Shown piece by piece: positions 31,763 to 38,875 of a stretch of 64,000 nt of DNA. The DNA lies in IMG/VR virus record IMGVR_UViG_3300022935_000005, positions 216,914 to 280,913 of that record, one strand, 5' to 3'. Origin of the DNA: a virus. The stretch's first letter is position 1. Each line of letters starts with the position of its first letter. Position numbers and translations under genes: made by a program. The notes beneath the pieces are model-generated. The model was given only the letters and a program-made list of their open reading frames with translations. It was not told the DNA's origin and searched no databases.

Positions 31763-32261
31763 CATCAAGATTGCTTTTTATAAAGGGAGCCACGACAGTC
31801 GTCTTCATCAGTTCATAAAGTGGTACACGAAAAGCAAATACAGCCACGCTGAGTTGGTACTACCTGATGGGAAAACGTGGGTCAGTATTAGTCCTTTCCT
31901 TTCATCTACGGTAGAGACCAGGATCGTCGATCATCCAAACCCAGAAAATTGGGACTACCTGACTCTTAAGTTACACTGGCGCGAGCCTGTGAGGAAATAC
32001 CAGCTTGAACAATTAGGGAAGTTCATAGGAATGACCGAAGGTTCTGGGTATGACTGGGTTGGAATGATTCTTTCTCAGCTTTGTCCGTTTGTAATAAAGC
32101 ACAAAAAGAAGTGGTATTGCTCAGAGTGGATTGCATATGCATTGGTACATTCTAGGATCGTGATGTGGGACGATATAAAGCTATATAGGACACCTGATCT
32201 TCACCCTGGAAAGCTGTATAACATCCTGAGTAGTATTGACGAAAATGCGATGTACAAATAG
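31749..32261 (+). CDS. permuted NlpC/P60-like (YiiX/YebB-type) papain-fold protein
   Basis: 170 residues, TTG start at 31749 with GGAGAGAGGG upstream. IAFYKGSHDSRLHQFIKWYT, YSHAELVLPDGKTW with the catalytic-type His, and KKWYCSEWIAYAL with the Cys. This His-then-Cys order is that of permuted NlpC/P60 proteins (amidase, acyltransferase or peptidase activity on wall or lipid substrates). No signal peptide. May help host wall remodelling or virion entry. Confidence 0.75.
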   Translation: MENSNIKIAFYKGSHDSRLHQFIKWYTKSKYSHAELVLPDGKTWVSISPFLSSTVETRIVDHPNPENWDYLTLKLHWREPVRKYQLEQLGKFIGMTEGSGYDWVGMILSQLCPFVIKHKKKWYCSEWIAYALVHSRIVMWDDIKLYRTPDLHPGKLYNILSSIDENAMYK

Positions 32262-32337
32262 ACAGCTTTTCTTATATTGACACATCAAATAATTTAGCGA
32301 CTCAGGAACACGCTAACGAAGTCAAGGAGATGAAATA

Positions 32338-32775
32338 ATGAGTCAAGTTGTAGAGAATGGTAACACGATTGCCGTAAATTATGTTGGTACCCTCGAGGAC
32401 GGTTCAGAGTTTGATAACTCATATGAGCGTGGAGAGCCGATCGGCTTTGAAGTCGGGGGAGCGCAGGTGATCAAAGGTTTCAGCAATGCCGTCTTGGGTA
32501 TGCAGGTCGGTGAGAAGAAATCTGTTACCATTGCACCTGAAGACGCCTACGGTGAACGTCAACTTGAGGCAGTACAAGTATTTCCTCGTGAAGCTTTTCC
32601 TGAAGATATGGAGCTAGCTCCAGGGATGCAAGTTACCGGGGCTGGACCCGAGGGGCAAGAGTTCCCTGCAATTGTTACAGCTATCGCATTCAATGGTGTT
32701 ATTCTTGATATGAACCACCCTCTTGCTGGTAGAACCTTAAACTTCGATATCGAAGTTGTAAGTATTGAGCAGTAA
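32338..32775 (+). CDS. FKBP-type peptidyl-prolyl isomerase (SlyD-like)
   Basis: 145 residues. VNYVGTLEDGSEFDNSYERG, GGAQVIKGFSNAVLGMQVGE, then an inserted flap-type domain (about 70-120) and DMNHPLAGRTLNFDIEVV. This matches SlyD-type FKBPs with the IF chaperone insertion, without the His-rich metal tail. Cytoplasmic folding helper. AAGGAG upstream. Confidence 0.92.
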   Translation: MSQVVENGNTIAVNYVGTLEDGSEFDNSYERGEPIGFEVGGAQVIKGFSNAVLGMQVGEKKSVTIAPEDAYGERQLEAVQVFPREAFPEDMELAPGMQVTGAGPEGQEFPAIVTAIAFNGVILDMNHPLAGRTLNFDIEVVSIEQ

Positions 32776-32777
32776 AC

Positions 32778-32806
32778 TTGTACAATCAGAAGTGCTCTGA
32801 TAATAT
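32778..32806 (+). promoter_or_regulatory. TTGTAC-type promoter
   Basis: -35 TTGTAC 32778-32783, 17-nt spacer, -10 TAATAT 32801-32806. Drives the acidic-repeat lipoprotein. Confidence 0.5.
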
Positions 32807-32864
32807 CTGATGGATTCACAGGTTGTGAACATCTTTATTGTTTAAAAAGAAAGGAGGAAAATCA

Positions 32865-33218
32865 ATGAAGAACATTATTTTGACGCTGCTCGCCGGAGTT
32901 GCTATCTATGGTTTTGGTGGATTCATGGTCGGTTGCGGTGATGGTGAAGATGAGACTGTAGAGACTGGAACTGAAGCAGAGACTGATGCTGGAACTGAAG
33001 CAGAAGCAGAAGCAGAAGCTGGAACTGAAGCAGAAGCTGGAACTGAAGCAGAAGCTGGAACTGAAGCAGAAGCTGGAACTGAAGCAGAAGCTGGAACTGA
33101 AGCAGAAGCTGGATCTGAGACTGAGACTGATGCTGGAGCGGAAGCTGGGGCTGGGGCAGACGCCGGCGTTGAAGAAGACGAAGATGCAGGCGCCGACCCT
33201 GAAGAATCTCAGGACTAA
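32865..33218 (+). CDS. acidic repeat lipoprotein
   Basis: 117 residues, AAAGGAGGAAAATCA before ATG. Signal peptide with lipobox FMVGC (about 22-26), so lipid-anchored. The mature part is almost only Glu, Ala, Thr, Gly and Asp in GTEAEA repeats, strongly acidic and probably unfolded. It may act as an anionic brush on the host outer surface (inference). Coded by 18-bp tandem repeats that can change copy number. Confidence 0.7.
   Translation: MKNIILTLLAGVAIYGFGGFMVGCGDGEDETVETGTEAETDAGTEAEAEAEAGTEAEAGTEAEAGTEAEAGTEAEAGTEAEAGSETETDAGAEAGAGADAGVEEDEDAGADPEESQD
33018..33107 (+). repeat. 18-bp tandem repeat, five perfect copies
   Basis: Unit GCTGGAACTGAAGCAGAA repeated five times without change, with degenerate copies on both sides (from about 32966). 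Each unit adds six residues in frame, so slippage would change length without a frameshift. Confidence 0.95.
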
Positions 33219-33303
33219 TAAAACAAGCCGCAGGAAGGCACGGGCTGAAATGGTTTCGATAGGTGCCTAAACCCATTAACACACACACACAAAGGAGAAA
33301 AAA

Positions 33304-33507
33304 ATGGGTAAAGAAAATAAGAGTGGTTACGAACTACGCACTGAATTGCTTGGTATGGCAATTGGAATTGTTGACCAGAAGACACAACGTCTTTTTGAAA
33401 ATGAGCATCTCAAGCCAGAAGGTACGAGATCTCCGGTTTCACCATTCACAACTGAGGACGTAATTGCTGAGGCTGAGAAGCTTTACAATTTTGTTCAGCA
33501 GAAGTAG
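33304..33507 (+). CDS. small conserved-type phage protein
   Basis: 67 residues, AAAGGAGAAAAAA before ATG. MGKENKSGYELRTELLGMAI, then FTTEDVIAEAEKLYNFVQQ. Helical. It looks like a small protein I associate with T4-like marine phages; function unknown. Followed by a strong terminator. Confidence 0.65.
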   Translation: MGKENKSGYELRTELLGMAIGIVDQKTQRLFENEHLKPEGTRSPVSPFTTEDVIAEAEKLYNFVQQK

Positions 33508-33529
33508 CCGTGAATAGCTAGTTCTACTT

Positions 33530-33562
33530 GAGGGGGAAGTTAATTCTTCCCCCTCTTTTTTT
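33530..33562 (+). terminator. intrinsic terminator
   Basis: Perfect 10-bp stem GAGGGGGAAG (33530-33539)/CTTCCCCCTC (33546-33555), loop TTAATT, then seven T. Ends the 33304 transcript. Confidence 0.92.
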
Positions 33563-33576
33563 GTTCGGAGGTTCAC

Positions 33577-33825
33577 ATGATAACTTTTCTGTTATTCTGT
33601 TTCGGTTTCACCGTCGGAACACTATTTGGCATGGCACTAGCCAAAGTCAGGTTTAGTATGATGTCATGGGAACTCTTAAAGTGGCATCCTGAATCCCTTG
33701 GTTATAGGATCGTCCCAGGTCCCAAGCCCAAAATTAAGAGGGGCGAAAGAGCTTATCTTGCTCTTCCTCTCGATACGTCAGGCCTCAGTCCGGGAGAAGA
33801 AATCGTCGTAAAGAGGCCTGAGTAA
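33577..33825 (+). CDS. small membrane-anchored protein
   Basis: 82 residues; one membrane helix (about 3-24), then a basic Pro-rich domain (GYRIVPGPKPKIKRGERAYL). CGGAGG upstream. Unknown. Confidence 0.6.
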   Translation: MITFLLFCFGFTVGTLFGMALAKVRFSMMSWELLKWHPESLGYRIVPGPKPKIKRGERAYLALPLDTSGLSPGEEIVVKRPE

Positions 33826-33937
33826 ATTTCTTTGTACAAACTGATTTTTATGATTATTTATTATACAGATGGCAGGAACGCCATAACGGGTTCTTGACAT
33901 CTAGCAGTAACTCGCTTGAATAAAAAGGAGGTAAGCA

Positions 33938-34378
33938 ATGAACACTGCACTTACTCGACGTACAAACGTCTCATTCCCAAGTCTTCTTGGACGTTCCGTA
34001 TTTGATGATGTATTTGATACATTCTTCAATGATATGCCGACCCATGTAAAACAATCTACGCAGGGTTACCCGGTAGCTGATATCTACAGCGACGCGGATG
34101 GAAATACGGTCATGGAGTTTGCGCTGGCTGGATTCTCTAAGGAGAACCTCACCATTGAAGTGAAGCCAGAAGAACGCACTCTGACTGTTGCCGCTAACAC
34201 CGACGAAGGTGGTGTAAGTGAGCGCCGCATCGCTCGTCGTAGTTTCAGTAAGACGTATGTCAATTATGACGACAACCTCGACCTCGCACAGGCGAAGGCC
34301 CGATTTGAGAATGGACTTCTCTCTATCACAGTGCCGCGCCGACCTGAGGTAGCGCCTGTCGCAATTGATATCGCTTGA
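33938..34378 (+). CDS. Hsp20 / alpha-crystallin small heat-shock protein
   Basis: 146 residues, AAAGGAGG upstream. Alpha-crystallin domain about 45-135: YPVADIYSDADGNTVMEFAL, GFSKENLTIEVKPEERTLTV, then AKARFENGLLSITVP with the final I-x-I/V (AIDI). ATP-independent holdase; similar genes are common in T4-like marine phages and may protect virion or replication proteins. Single-gene unit ended by a terminator. Confidence 0.93.
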   Translation: MNTALTRRTNVSFPSLLGRSVFDDVFDTFFNDMPTHVKQSTQGYPVADIYSDADGNTVMEFALAGFSKENLTIEVKPEERTLTVAANTDEGGVSERRIARRSFSKTYVNYDDNLDLAQAKARFENGLLSITVPRRPEVAPVAIDIA

Positions 34379-34400
34379 TCCGACGGTCAGCTATTCGGGT

Positions 34401-34433
34401 GGGGGAGAAGGTTTCGGCCTTCTCCCCCTTTTT
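34401..34433 (+). terminator. intrinsic terminator
   Basis: 11-bp stem GGGGGAGAAGG (34401-34411)/CCTTCTCCCCC (34418-34428) and TTTTT. Ends the Hsp20 transcript. Confidence 0.92.
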
Positions 34434-34436
34434 CAT

Positions 34437-34464
34437 TTGTAAACTTAGATTCGTCCGTTAGAAT
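34437..34464 (+). promoter_or_regulatory. TTGTAA-type promoter
   Basis: -35 TTGTAA 34437-34442, 16-nt spacer, -10 TAGAAT 34459-34464, directly after the terminator. Drives the GIY-YIG gene (ATG 34482, AGGAG upstream). Confidence 0.65.
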
Positions 34465-34481
34465 CATCTTAGGAGAGTAGT

Positions 34482-34793
34482 ATGTCACAGGACACTATCT
34501 GGTGGGTTTATGTTGTAGAATGCAGTGATAATAGTCTCTACACAGGGACGACCACAGATGTACAACGGAGGGTAAAAGAACACAACTCTCGAAGCCAGGG
34601 AGCAAAGTACACACGTTCTAGACGCCCGGTGAGGCTGAAAGTCTGTTTTCCTTGTGCTGATAGATCACAAGCACTGAAGGAAGAGTATAAGTTCAAGCAG
34701 CTCTCTAGAGAAAAGAAACTCCGATTTATTGAAGAGTACTGTGGCACGTGCCGACAGATGCCGTGTGACTGTAACGTTATGTTTGGGTTTTAA
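34482..34793 (+). CDS. GIY-YIG nuclease-domain protein
   Basis: 103 residues. YVVECSDNSLYTGTTTDVQR is the GIY-YIG core (here VYV...LYTG) with the conserved Arg, followed by EHNSRSQGAKYTRSRRPVRL as in YhbQ/UPF0213. An extra Cys-rich end CGTCRQMPCDCN could bind zinc. A structure-specific or homing-type endonuclease without a long DNA-binding tail. Confidence 0.88.
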   Translation: MSQDTIWWVYVVECSDNSLYTGTTTDVQRRVKEHNSRSQGAKYTRSRRPVRLKVCFPCADRSQALKEEYKFKQLSREKKLRFIEEYCGTCRQMPCDCNVMFGF

Positions 34794-34794
34794 G

Positions 34795-35250
34795 ATGGAA
34801 ATATCGAAGAGTTTAAGGATACGTATTCCGAATGTTATAACACACCAAGAAGCGAATCATTTGGTATCAACAGCTCGAAGAGACTGGAACATCACCTTCT
34901 TAGAGTCGACTCCGCCCGTCGTCAACCGGGTGTTAGATAGCTTGAGAGAACACTTTGAGTTTGAGCTAACTGACAATTCATACTGGCGTTTACAGGACAC
35001 TCCAGAAGCTGGAGTGTGGTGGCATAAGGATGTTGGAAGTCATGGGCACATGTCATGGTGTAAGTTCGGTGTTAGCGTTCTTCTCACCGAAGAATGTGGA
35101 GGTCGATTTAAGTACCGAAAAGACGGGATCGAGGAAACTATAAATGATCGCGAAACTTTTGATGCTCTTGTCCACTCGAGTGACTGGGAACACATGGTAG
35201 AAGCTCCTGACCCAGGCGCAACCAGAACGGTGTTACTATTTTTCATCTAG
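34795..35250 (+). CDS. 2-oxoglutarate/Fe(II) oxygenase-like protein
   Basis: 151 residues from ATG 34795. VWWHKDVGSHGHMSWCKFGV gives the HxD iron pair. VHSSDWEHMVEAPDPG and TRTVLLFFI give a distal His and the 2-oxoglutarate-binding Arg. Small oxygenases of this type are common in marine phages; substrate unknown. The frame just before its stop could slip to extend into the next ORF. Confidence 0.7.
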   Translation: MEISKSLRIRIPNVITHQEANHLVSTARRDWNITFLESTPPVVNRVLDSLREHFEFELTDNSYWRLQDTPEAGVWWHKDVGSHGHMSWCKFGVSVLLTEECGGRFKYRKDGIEETINDRETFDALVHSSDWEHMVEAPDPGATRTVLLFFI

Positions 35251-35420
35251 AGCCTGGCGATCTCGTATTAAGCCTCACTCATGACGAGGCTGGAGTTGTT
35301 GTGTCACCGCCACGTAAGAGGTTCATGGTCGGCTATGTTGTAGAAGTGCTAATCTCTGGTCAGATCGAAACTCTCGTGCTAGAGAGAGTTGAGCTTCTTG
35401 AAAAAAATGCAACGAAATAA
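35238..35420 (+). CDS. SH3-like ORF without a normal start codon
   Basis: The -1 frame relative to the oxygenase encodes HLEPGDLVLSLTHDEAG, then YVVEVLISGQIETLVLERVE, clearly the GDLV family (about 58 residues). No ATG, GTG or TTG lies before the motif, only ATT at 35238. Either an ATT start, or a -1 frameshift at ATTTTTC before the oxygenase stop, or a truncated copy. Confidence 0.45.
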   Translation: MFHLEPGDLVLSLTHDEAGVVVSPPRKRFMVGYVVEVLISGQIETLVLERVELLEKNATK

Positions 35421-35464
35421 TACAAAGACTTACATCATGCGGCGTGATCTATTTGCTGGTTGAC

Positions 35465-35531
35465 AATCGTGCAAAAGAGGTGCTTACTTTGTTATAATGG
35501 TAACATAGGAAATGAGGGAATCAACTCTCAT
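35465..35531 (+). promoter_or_regulatory. AATCGTGCAAA-type promoter with 5' hairpin
   Basis: AATCGTGCAAA 35465-35475 (preceded by TTGAC), extended -10 TGTTATAAT (hexamer 35493-35498). Leader stem ATGAG (35512-35516)/CTCAT (35527-35531). Confidence 0.8.
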
Positions 35532-35549
35532 GTAGACAAGGAAGACCGC

Positions 35550-35828
35550 ATGTCTGATAACCGTCCAATACTGCAGATGCCACCAGCAATCTTTAAAAGC
35601 ACCGTAAGTGGAAAGACGTATATCGTCGGTGGCCGCTGGGTCGAAGTTCCTGAGGGCACTCGCTTGGAAGATGCTCACAAGTACGTAAACTACGTAAAGC
35701 CTGTGTATGAAACAAAGACGTGGCAGGTCCGCCAGTATACAGTCAGAAAGACTAGCCACGGTCTAACATGCAGCTGTCCTGGATTCAGGTGGCACAGAAA
35801 GTGTAAGCACCTCAAGGAAGCAGCATAA
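35550..35828 (+). CDS. SWIM zinc-finger protein
   Basis: 92 residues from ATG 35550. The end contains GLTCSCPGFRWHRKCKH, i.e. CxCx7CxH, the SWIM zinc-binding motif. N-terminal part: KSTVSGKTYIVGGRWVEVPE and VNYVKPVYETKTWQVRQYTV, beta. SWIM domains bind DNA or proteins. Only gene of its transcript before the next promoter. Confidence 0.8.
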   Translation: MSDNRPILQMPPAIFKSTVSGKTYIVGGRWVEVPEGTRLEDAHKYVNYVKPVYETKTWQVRQYTVRKTSHGLTCSCPGFRWHRKCKHLKEAA

Positions 35829-35850
35829 AAAAATGTCGTCAGAGCTTGAC

Positions 35851-35919
35851 AATCGTGCAAAAGCTGGTTTGACTGTGGTATTATATAAATGAAGGTGGGG
35901 AAGGAATAAAGACCCCCAC
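35851..35919 (+). promoter_or_regulatory. AATCGTGCAAA-type promoter with 5' hairpin
   Basis: AATCGTGCAAA 35851-35861 (preceded by TTGAC), extended -10 TGGTATTAT (hexamer 35879-35884), leader stem GTGGGG (35895-35900)/CCCCAC (35914-35919). Drives the cluster to 38482. Confidence 0.8.
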
Positions 35920-35933
35920 TAAGGAGAGACACC

Positions 35934-36215
35934 ATGCTAGCAAAGCCCAAACTTTTCGGACCCCTCATTGGCGACCGCGTTCGGTCCTTTGACTTCCACG
36001 GCAACAAGGATCTTGATGGCGAACGAGCCTGCTACATGGAAGGCCAGATCACTGGGCTCGAGCAGATTGAGGGTTGCTGGCGGTACAAAATTGAGGTCCG
36101 CAAGTCGATTTTTGGGGGAATGGAAGTGAGTGACTTTCCATCGGTCATCTTTCCACCGGTCAACGGAACTCCTCGATTGTTCGGTGGAGAATGCAACGGC
36201 GTGGAGGTCATCTAA
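35934..36215 (+). CDS. hypothetical beta-rich protein
   Basis: 93 residues, AAGGAGAGACACC before ATG. LIGDRVRSFDFHGNKDLDGE then YMEGQITGLEQIEGCWRYKI. The IGDRV...GxI pattern places it in the wider SH3-like family, with a longer insertion. First gene of a ten-gene GC-rich cluster. Confidence 0.65.
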   Translation: MLAKPKLFGPLIGDRVRSFDFHGNKDLDGERACYMEGQITGLEQIEGCWRYKIEVRKSIFGGMEVSDFPSVIFPPVNGTPRLFGGECNGVEVI

Positions 36216-36616
36216 TGAATGCTGTAACAGTTCCAGCCACAAAGAGGAATCTTCCTTCTTGGCGTACGATTGCCAACGCCTATCGCGATGGCCTGAAACA
36301 GGTCTTCGGATGCGGTTGTGATGACGTCGATGACTATCTCATCAAGGCGCTGAAGAGTGATGTCCACAAGGCAGACAGAGCCCCGGGACAGTGGTCGCCC
36401 AACTCGATCCTCGAAATCTACTGCGAGAACGGAATCCCTAACGCGACTGACATTAACGAGTTCCGTTGGGAAGGGAAGTGGCACTGCTCTTACAACAGTG
36501 AGAAGTGGTGCAAAGTCGATGATTATGTTAATCAGACACTAGCGCTCAAAGGGTATCGTGAGCGTGTTTATCACGAACCCTACAACAGCGCAGTTGTCAA
36601 CATTGGGTGGAGCTGA
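36215..36616 (+). CDS. hypothetical protein
   Basis: 133 residues from ATG 36215 (TAATG on the upstream stop). Helical N terminus (SWRTIANAYRDGLKQVFGCG with CGC), DDYLIKALKSDVHKADRAPG, then a Trp-rich stretch. Unknown. Confidence 0.65.
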   Translation: MNAVTVPATKRNLPSWRTIANAYRDGLKQVFGCGCDDVDDYLIKALKSDVHKADRAPGQWSPNSILEIYCENGIPNATDINEFRWEGKWHCSYNSEKWCKVDDYVNQTLALKGYRERVYHEPYNSAVVNIGWS

Positions 36617-36618
36617 AA

Positions 36619-36819
36619 ATGCTGGTACAACGTCGTTCAATCCTTACTGGTGTGGTCCGGGCTCGCGAGCTGGACATTACAGAAGAGCAGCTCAACGCTT
36701 GGCAGAATGGTGCTCTGATTCAGGATGTCATGCCGAATCTCTCGGTTTCTGACCGGGAGTTTCTCATCAACGGCGTCACTGATGAAGAGTGGGCTGCAAC
36801 CTTCGGAGATGATGCATGA
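36619..36819 (+). CDS. hypothetical small protein
   Basis: 66 residues from ATG 36619, GGAGCTGAAA upstream. Helical: ARELDITEEQLNAWQNGALI then LSVSDREFLINGVTDEEWAA. The ITEEQLxxWQxG pattern is common in small phage proteins. Unknown. Confidence 0.65.
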   Translation: MLVQRRSILTGVVRARELDITEEQLNAWQNGALIQDVMPNLSVSDREFLINGVTDEEWAATFGDDA

Positions 36820-37001
36820 AGATTGGTGATCTGGTGAAGATGTCTGGAGGGGATGATCCAGGCGTGGGCTTGATACTAGAAGAACCGGTGCCTTGTGGGC
36901 CTCATGGCAACCGTGAACGTGTCAAGCTTCTGTGGCTCGACTGTGATGAAGTTTGTTTTGAACGCGTAGACTGGCTGGAGATCGTTAATGAAAGTCGGTG
37001 A
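36816..37001 (+). CDS. tiny SH3-like protein
   Basis: 61 residues. MKIGDLVKMSGGDDPGVGLI then RVKLLWLDCDEVCFERVDWL. Canonical MKIGDLV member; overlaps both neighbours. First of three tandem paralogues. Confidence 0.65.
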   Translation: MKIGDLVKMSGGDDPGVGLILEEPVPCGPHGNRERVKLLWLDCDEVCFERVDWLEIVNESR

Positions 37002-37161
37002 TGTGATAAAGCTCAAAGGGTCTTTCAAAGAAACCCGGGTTGGTGTGTTGGTTAGTGAGACAAAGGGAAACTGGAACGGCTGGTGGAATATTCTGGACTC
37101 TGACGGCTTGATGGTGATGTGGCCCGAGACGATGATCGAGGTGCTTAATGCAGATCGGTGA
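36988..37161 (+). CDS. tiny SH3-like protein
   Basis: 57 residues. MKVGDVIKLKGSFKETRVGV then WWNILDSDGLMVMWPETMIE. Second tandem MKVGD paralogue. Confidence 0.6.
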   Translation: MKVGDVIKLKGSFKETRVGVLVSETKGNWNGWWNILDSDGLMVMWPETMIEVLNADR

Positions 37162-37330
37162 CTTGGTGACGGTGGAAAAGAAGGTTGGGATTGTAGATGA
37201 AGGTATTATCGTCGGCATCGAGAACTCCGGTAACTGCTTCAAGGCTTTTGAAGTGCTCTGTTTTGGAACAGGAAAGGTCTGTTCCGCCCACCCCCTTGAC
37301 GTAAAGAAGATGACAGGAGAAAAAAAATGA
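37148..37330 (+). CDS. tiny SH3-like protein
   Basis: 60 residues. MQIGDLVTVEKKVGIVDEGI then FEVLCFGTGKVCSAHPLDVK. Third tandem paralogue; stop overlaps the next ATG. Confidence 0.65.
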   Translation: MQIGDLVTVEKKVGIVDEGIIVGIENSGNCFKAFEVLCFGTGKVCSAHPLDVKKMTGEKK

Positions 37331-37644
37331 CTCGTAAAGATTTTGCAGATGCGCTCCGGCGACACGACTGGTATTACGCTTACAGCGATGACCACCGCTA
37401 CTGGACCCGCGGACGAGATGAGGCCGCAGCTCTTAACGCAAGCCACTCTGCGCTTGAGTGCCCTTTTGACATGGCTACTCTACGTAAGTGGGCTCATGAT
37501 ATGGTCGTTGACCACTTCGCTGAGGAGGAACCCGGCAATTGGTATCGCCAACCACGATTGTACAAGTGCGTTGCCCCAACTCCCCGCGCCGATTTGATCA
37601 CGAACGAAGAACACAACAACATTTCACGATGGATGGAAGAATAA
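37327..37644 (+). CDS. hypothetical protein
   Basis: 105 residues, AGGAGAAAAAA before ATG. Begins MTRKDFADALRRHDWYYAYS, Tyr/Trp/His-rich, helical. Similar openings occur in small phage proteins; role unknown. Confidence 0.65.
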   Translation: MTRKDFADALRRHDWYYAYSDDHRYWTRGRDEAAALNASHSALECPFDMATLRKWAHDMVVDHFAEEEPGNWYRQPRLYKCVAPTPRADLITNEEHNNISRWMEE

Positions 37645-37830
37645 ATGACTGAGAATGAACTTGATCGTCTACTAGCGATGCTGAACCCCGCATGTGATGA
37701 TACCACAGTAGAGTTCGTAAAAGAGCGATTGATCAATGCAGGAGCTGTTAGGCGCCCACGCTCGATGAGTGAAGCGCAGACAATCAATCCTTTTGAAAGA
37801 CCGCCTGCAAACGATCCAGTGGAGTGGTAA
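37645..37830 (+). CDS. hypothetical small protein
   Basis: 61 residues, begins directly after the previous stop. Helical N-terminal half (ENELDRLLAMLNPACDDTTV), Pro-rich tail. Stop overlaps the next ATG. Confidence 0.6.
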   Translation: MTENELDRLLAMLNPACDDTTVEFVKERLINAGAVRRPRSMSEAQTINPFERPPANDPVEW

Positions 37831-38270
37831 TGGCCCGTACGATTCGAATGTCTGCTCAAGACCGAGCAGATCTGCAAAAGATCTTGGATGAAGGGAAGAA
37901 CCCAGTTGGTGGAGGATCGTGCAGGATCTCCGCCACGAAGCTTGTCAGGAACAACGGCATTCTGTTCGTCGATGGCGAACGCCAAGAGTCCGTGGGACTA
38001 CGAGAAGCAAAGTACGCTGTCGACAAGATGCTAATTGACCAAAATCACCCATCAGCACCAAGAGAATCTCCGCCTACGCAAGTGAGTATTTTCCCGATGC
38101 TGCAGATCAAAAGCATCACTGTCGATACCGGAGCTGGTTGCGTCGAGCTAGATATTGACGGCTTGCAACTTAAGCTACTCGAGGGGATGGATACTATCCC
38201 GCTTGATATTCTTGCACCATCTACTCAGCTGATTCAATACATTCGAGATTGGCATGAGGGTAAAGTGTAA
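37830..38270 (+). CDS. hypothetical protein
   Basis: 146 residues from ATG 37830. RMSAQDRADLQKILDEGKNP, CRISATKLVRNNG and VGLREAKYAVDKML. The last two recall the VKxVR...GLxEAK motif of ribosomal bL12, which some pelagic phages carry, but the rest does not fit, so this is only a hint. A beta-rich second half (SITVDTGAGCVELDIDGLQL). Confidence 0.6.
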   Translation: MARTIRMSAQDRADLQKILDEGKNPVGGGSCRISATKLVRNNGILFVDGERQESVGLREAKYAVDKMLIDQNHPSAPRESPPTQVSIFPMLQIKSITVDTGAGCVELDIDGLQLKLLEGMDTIPLDILAPSTQLIQYIRDWHEGKV

Positions 38271-38281
38271 AAGGAGTTGTA

Positions 38282-38482
38282 ATGCGTAACATGAGGTCAG
38301 AGTACTATGAAGGTCTAGCAGCCGTTGTTTTCATGGTTGCAGCTTGTATTGTCTGGTATTTCGCATATGTCAAACCGAACGATGAAGCGCGCGGAGAGAT
38401 TGTAAAGTGTATGCGTGCAACGGACGACATGAGCTTCGAGAACTGGCAAAAGTGTAGTAAAGAGCTTGATGCTCTTAGATAA
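38282..38482 (+). CDS. small single-pass membrane protein
   Basis: 66 residues, AAAGGAG upstream. Membrane helix about 10-30 (GLAAVVFMVAACIVWYFAYV), then a cytoplasmic or periplasmic helix with two Cys. Its stop region overlaps the next AATCGTGC box. Confidence 0.6.
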   Translation: MRNMRSEYYEGLAAVVFMVAACIVWYFAYVKPNDEARGEIVKCMRATDDMSFENWQKCSKELDALR

Positions 38483-38514
38483 TCGTGCAAGAGGCCTCCC
38501 TCCTTTGATATAAT
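38481..38514 (+). promoter_or_regulatory. AATCGTGCAAG-type promoter
   Basis: AATCGTGCAAG 38481-38491, extended -10 TGATATAAT (hexamer 38509-38514). Overlaps the stop of the upstream gene by 2 nt. Confidence 0.75.
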
Positions 38515-38538
38515 AGTAATATAGAGAGGAGGTCGCTA

Positions 38539-38709
38539 GTGTTAGAGTTCTTATTCTTTTTCTTCCTTATAGCCTGGCTTTTCGGTGCCAAGTTTTGGGA
38601 TCTCTTTAAGCTCTTTCTTTTCGGGTCAGCAGCGTATATGCTTATTTGTCTGCTGTGGCTTCTTTTCTTGTATTTGTTTTCTTCGTGGGTCTTCCACTTA
38701 ATTTTCTAA
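38539..38709 (+). CDS. tiny membrane protein
   Basis: 56 residues, GTG start after GAGGAGG. Almost wholly hydrophobic (LEFLFFFFLIAWLFGAKFW; MLICLLWLLFLYLFSSW), two membrane helices. First gene after an early-type promoter. Small hydrophobic proteins in such positions can be toxic or act on host membranes; no direct evidence. Confidence 0.6.
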   Translation: MLEFLFFFFLIAWLFGAKFWDLFKLFLFGSAAYMLICLLWLLFLYLFSSWVFHLIF

Positions 38710-38720
38710 AGGAGCGACAA

Positions 38721-38837
38721 TTGCTATACAATAATCCAATCTACAGAGATACAGTAACCAAGTTGGCGTTCGCCAGTGCGTTCACGACCATGCTAGTTTT
38801 GTGTACACACTTAGTGCTATACCTCGGTAATCTGTAA
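38721..38837 (+). CDS. tiny membrane protein
   Basis: 38 residues from TTG 38721 with AAAGGAG upstream (the frame is open further up inside the previous gene). One membrane helix (FASAFTTMLVLCTHLVLYL). Confidence 0.5.
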   Translation: MLYNNPIYRDTVTKLAFASAFTTMLVLCTHLVLYLGNL

Positions 38838-38875
38838 ACCCCGCGAAAACAAATAAAATAAATCAGGAGGTTCAT

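Noticed and set aside
32923-33288. Minus-strand ORF rich in LLLQFQ
   Set aside because: Artefact of the 18-bp tandem repeat read on the other strand.
37830-38270. Ribosomal protein bL12 homologue
   Set aside because: Only the short TKLVRNNG and GLREAKYAVD segments fit, the spacing is wrong and the rest does not match.
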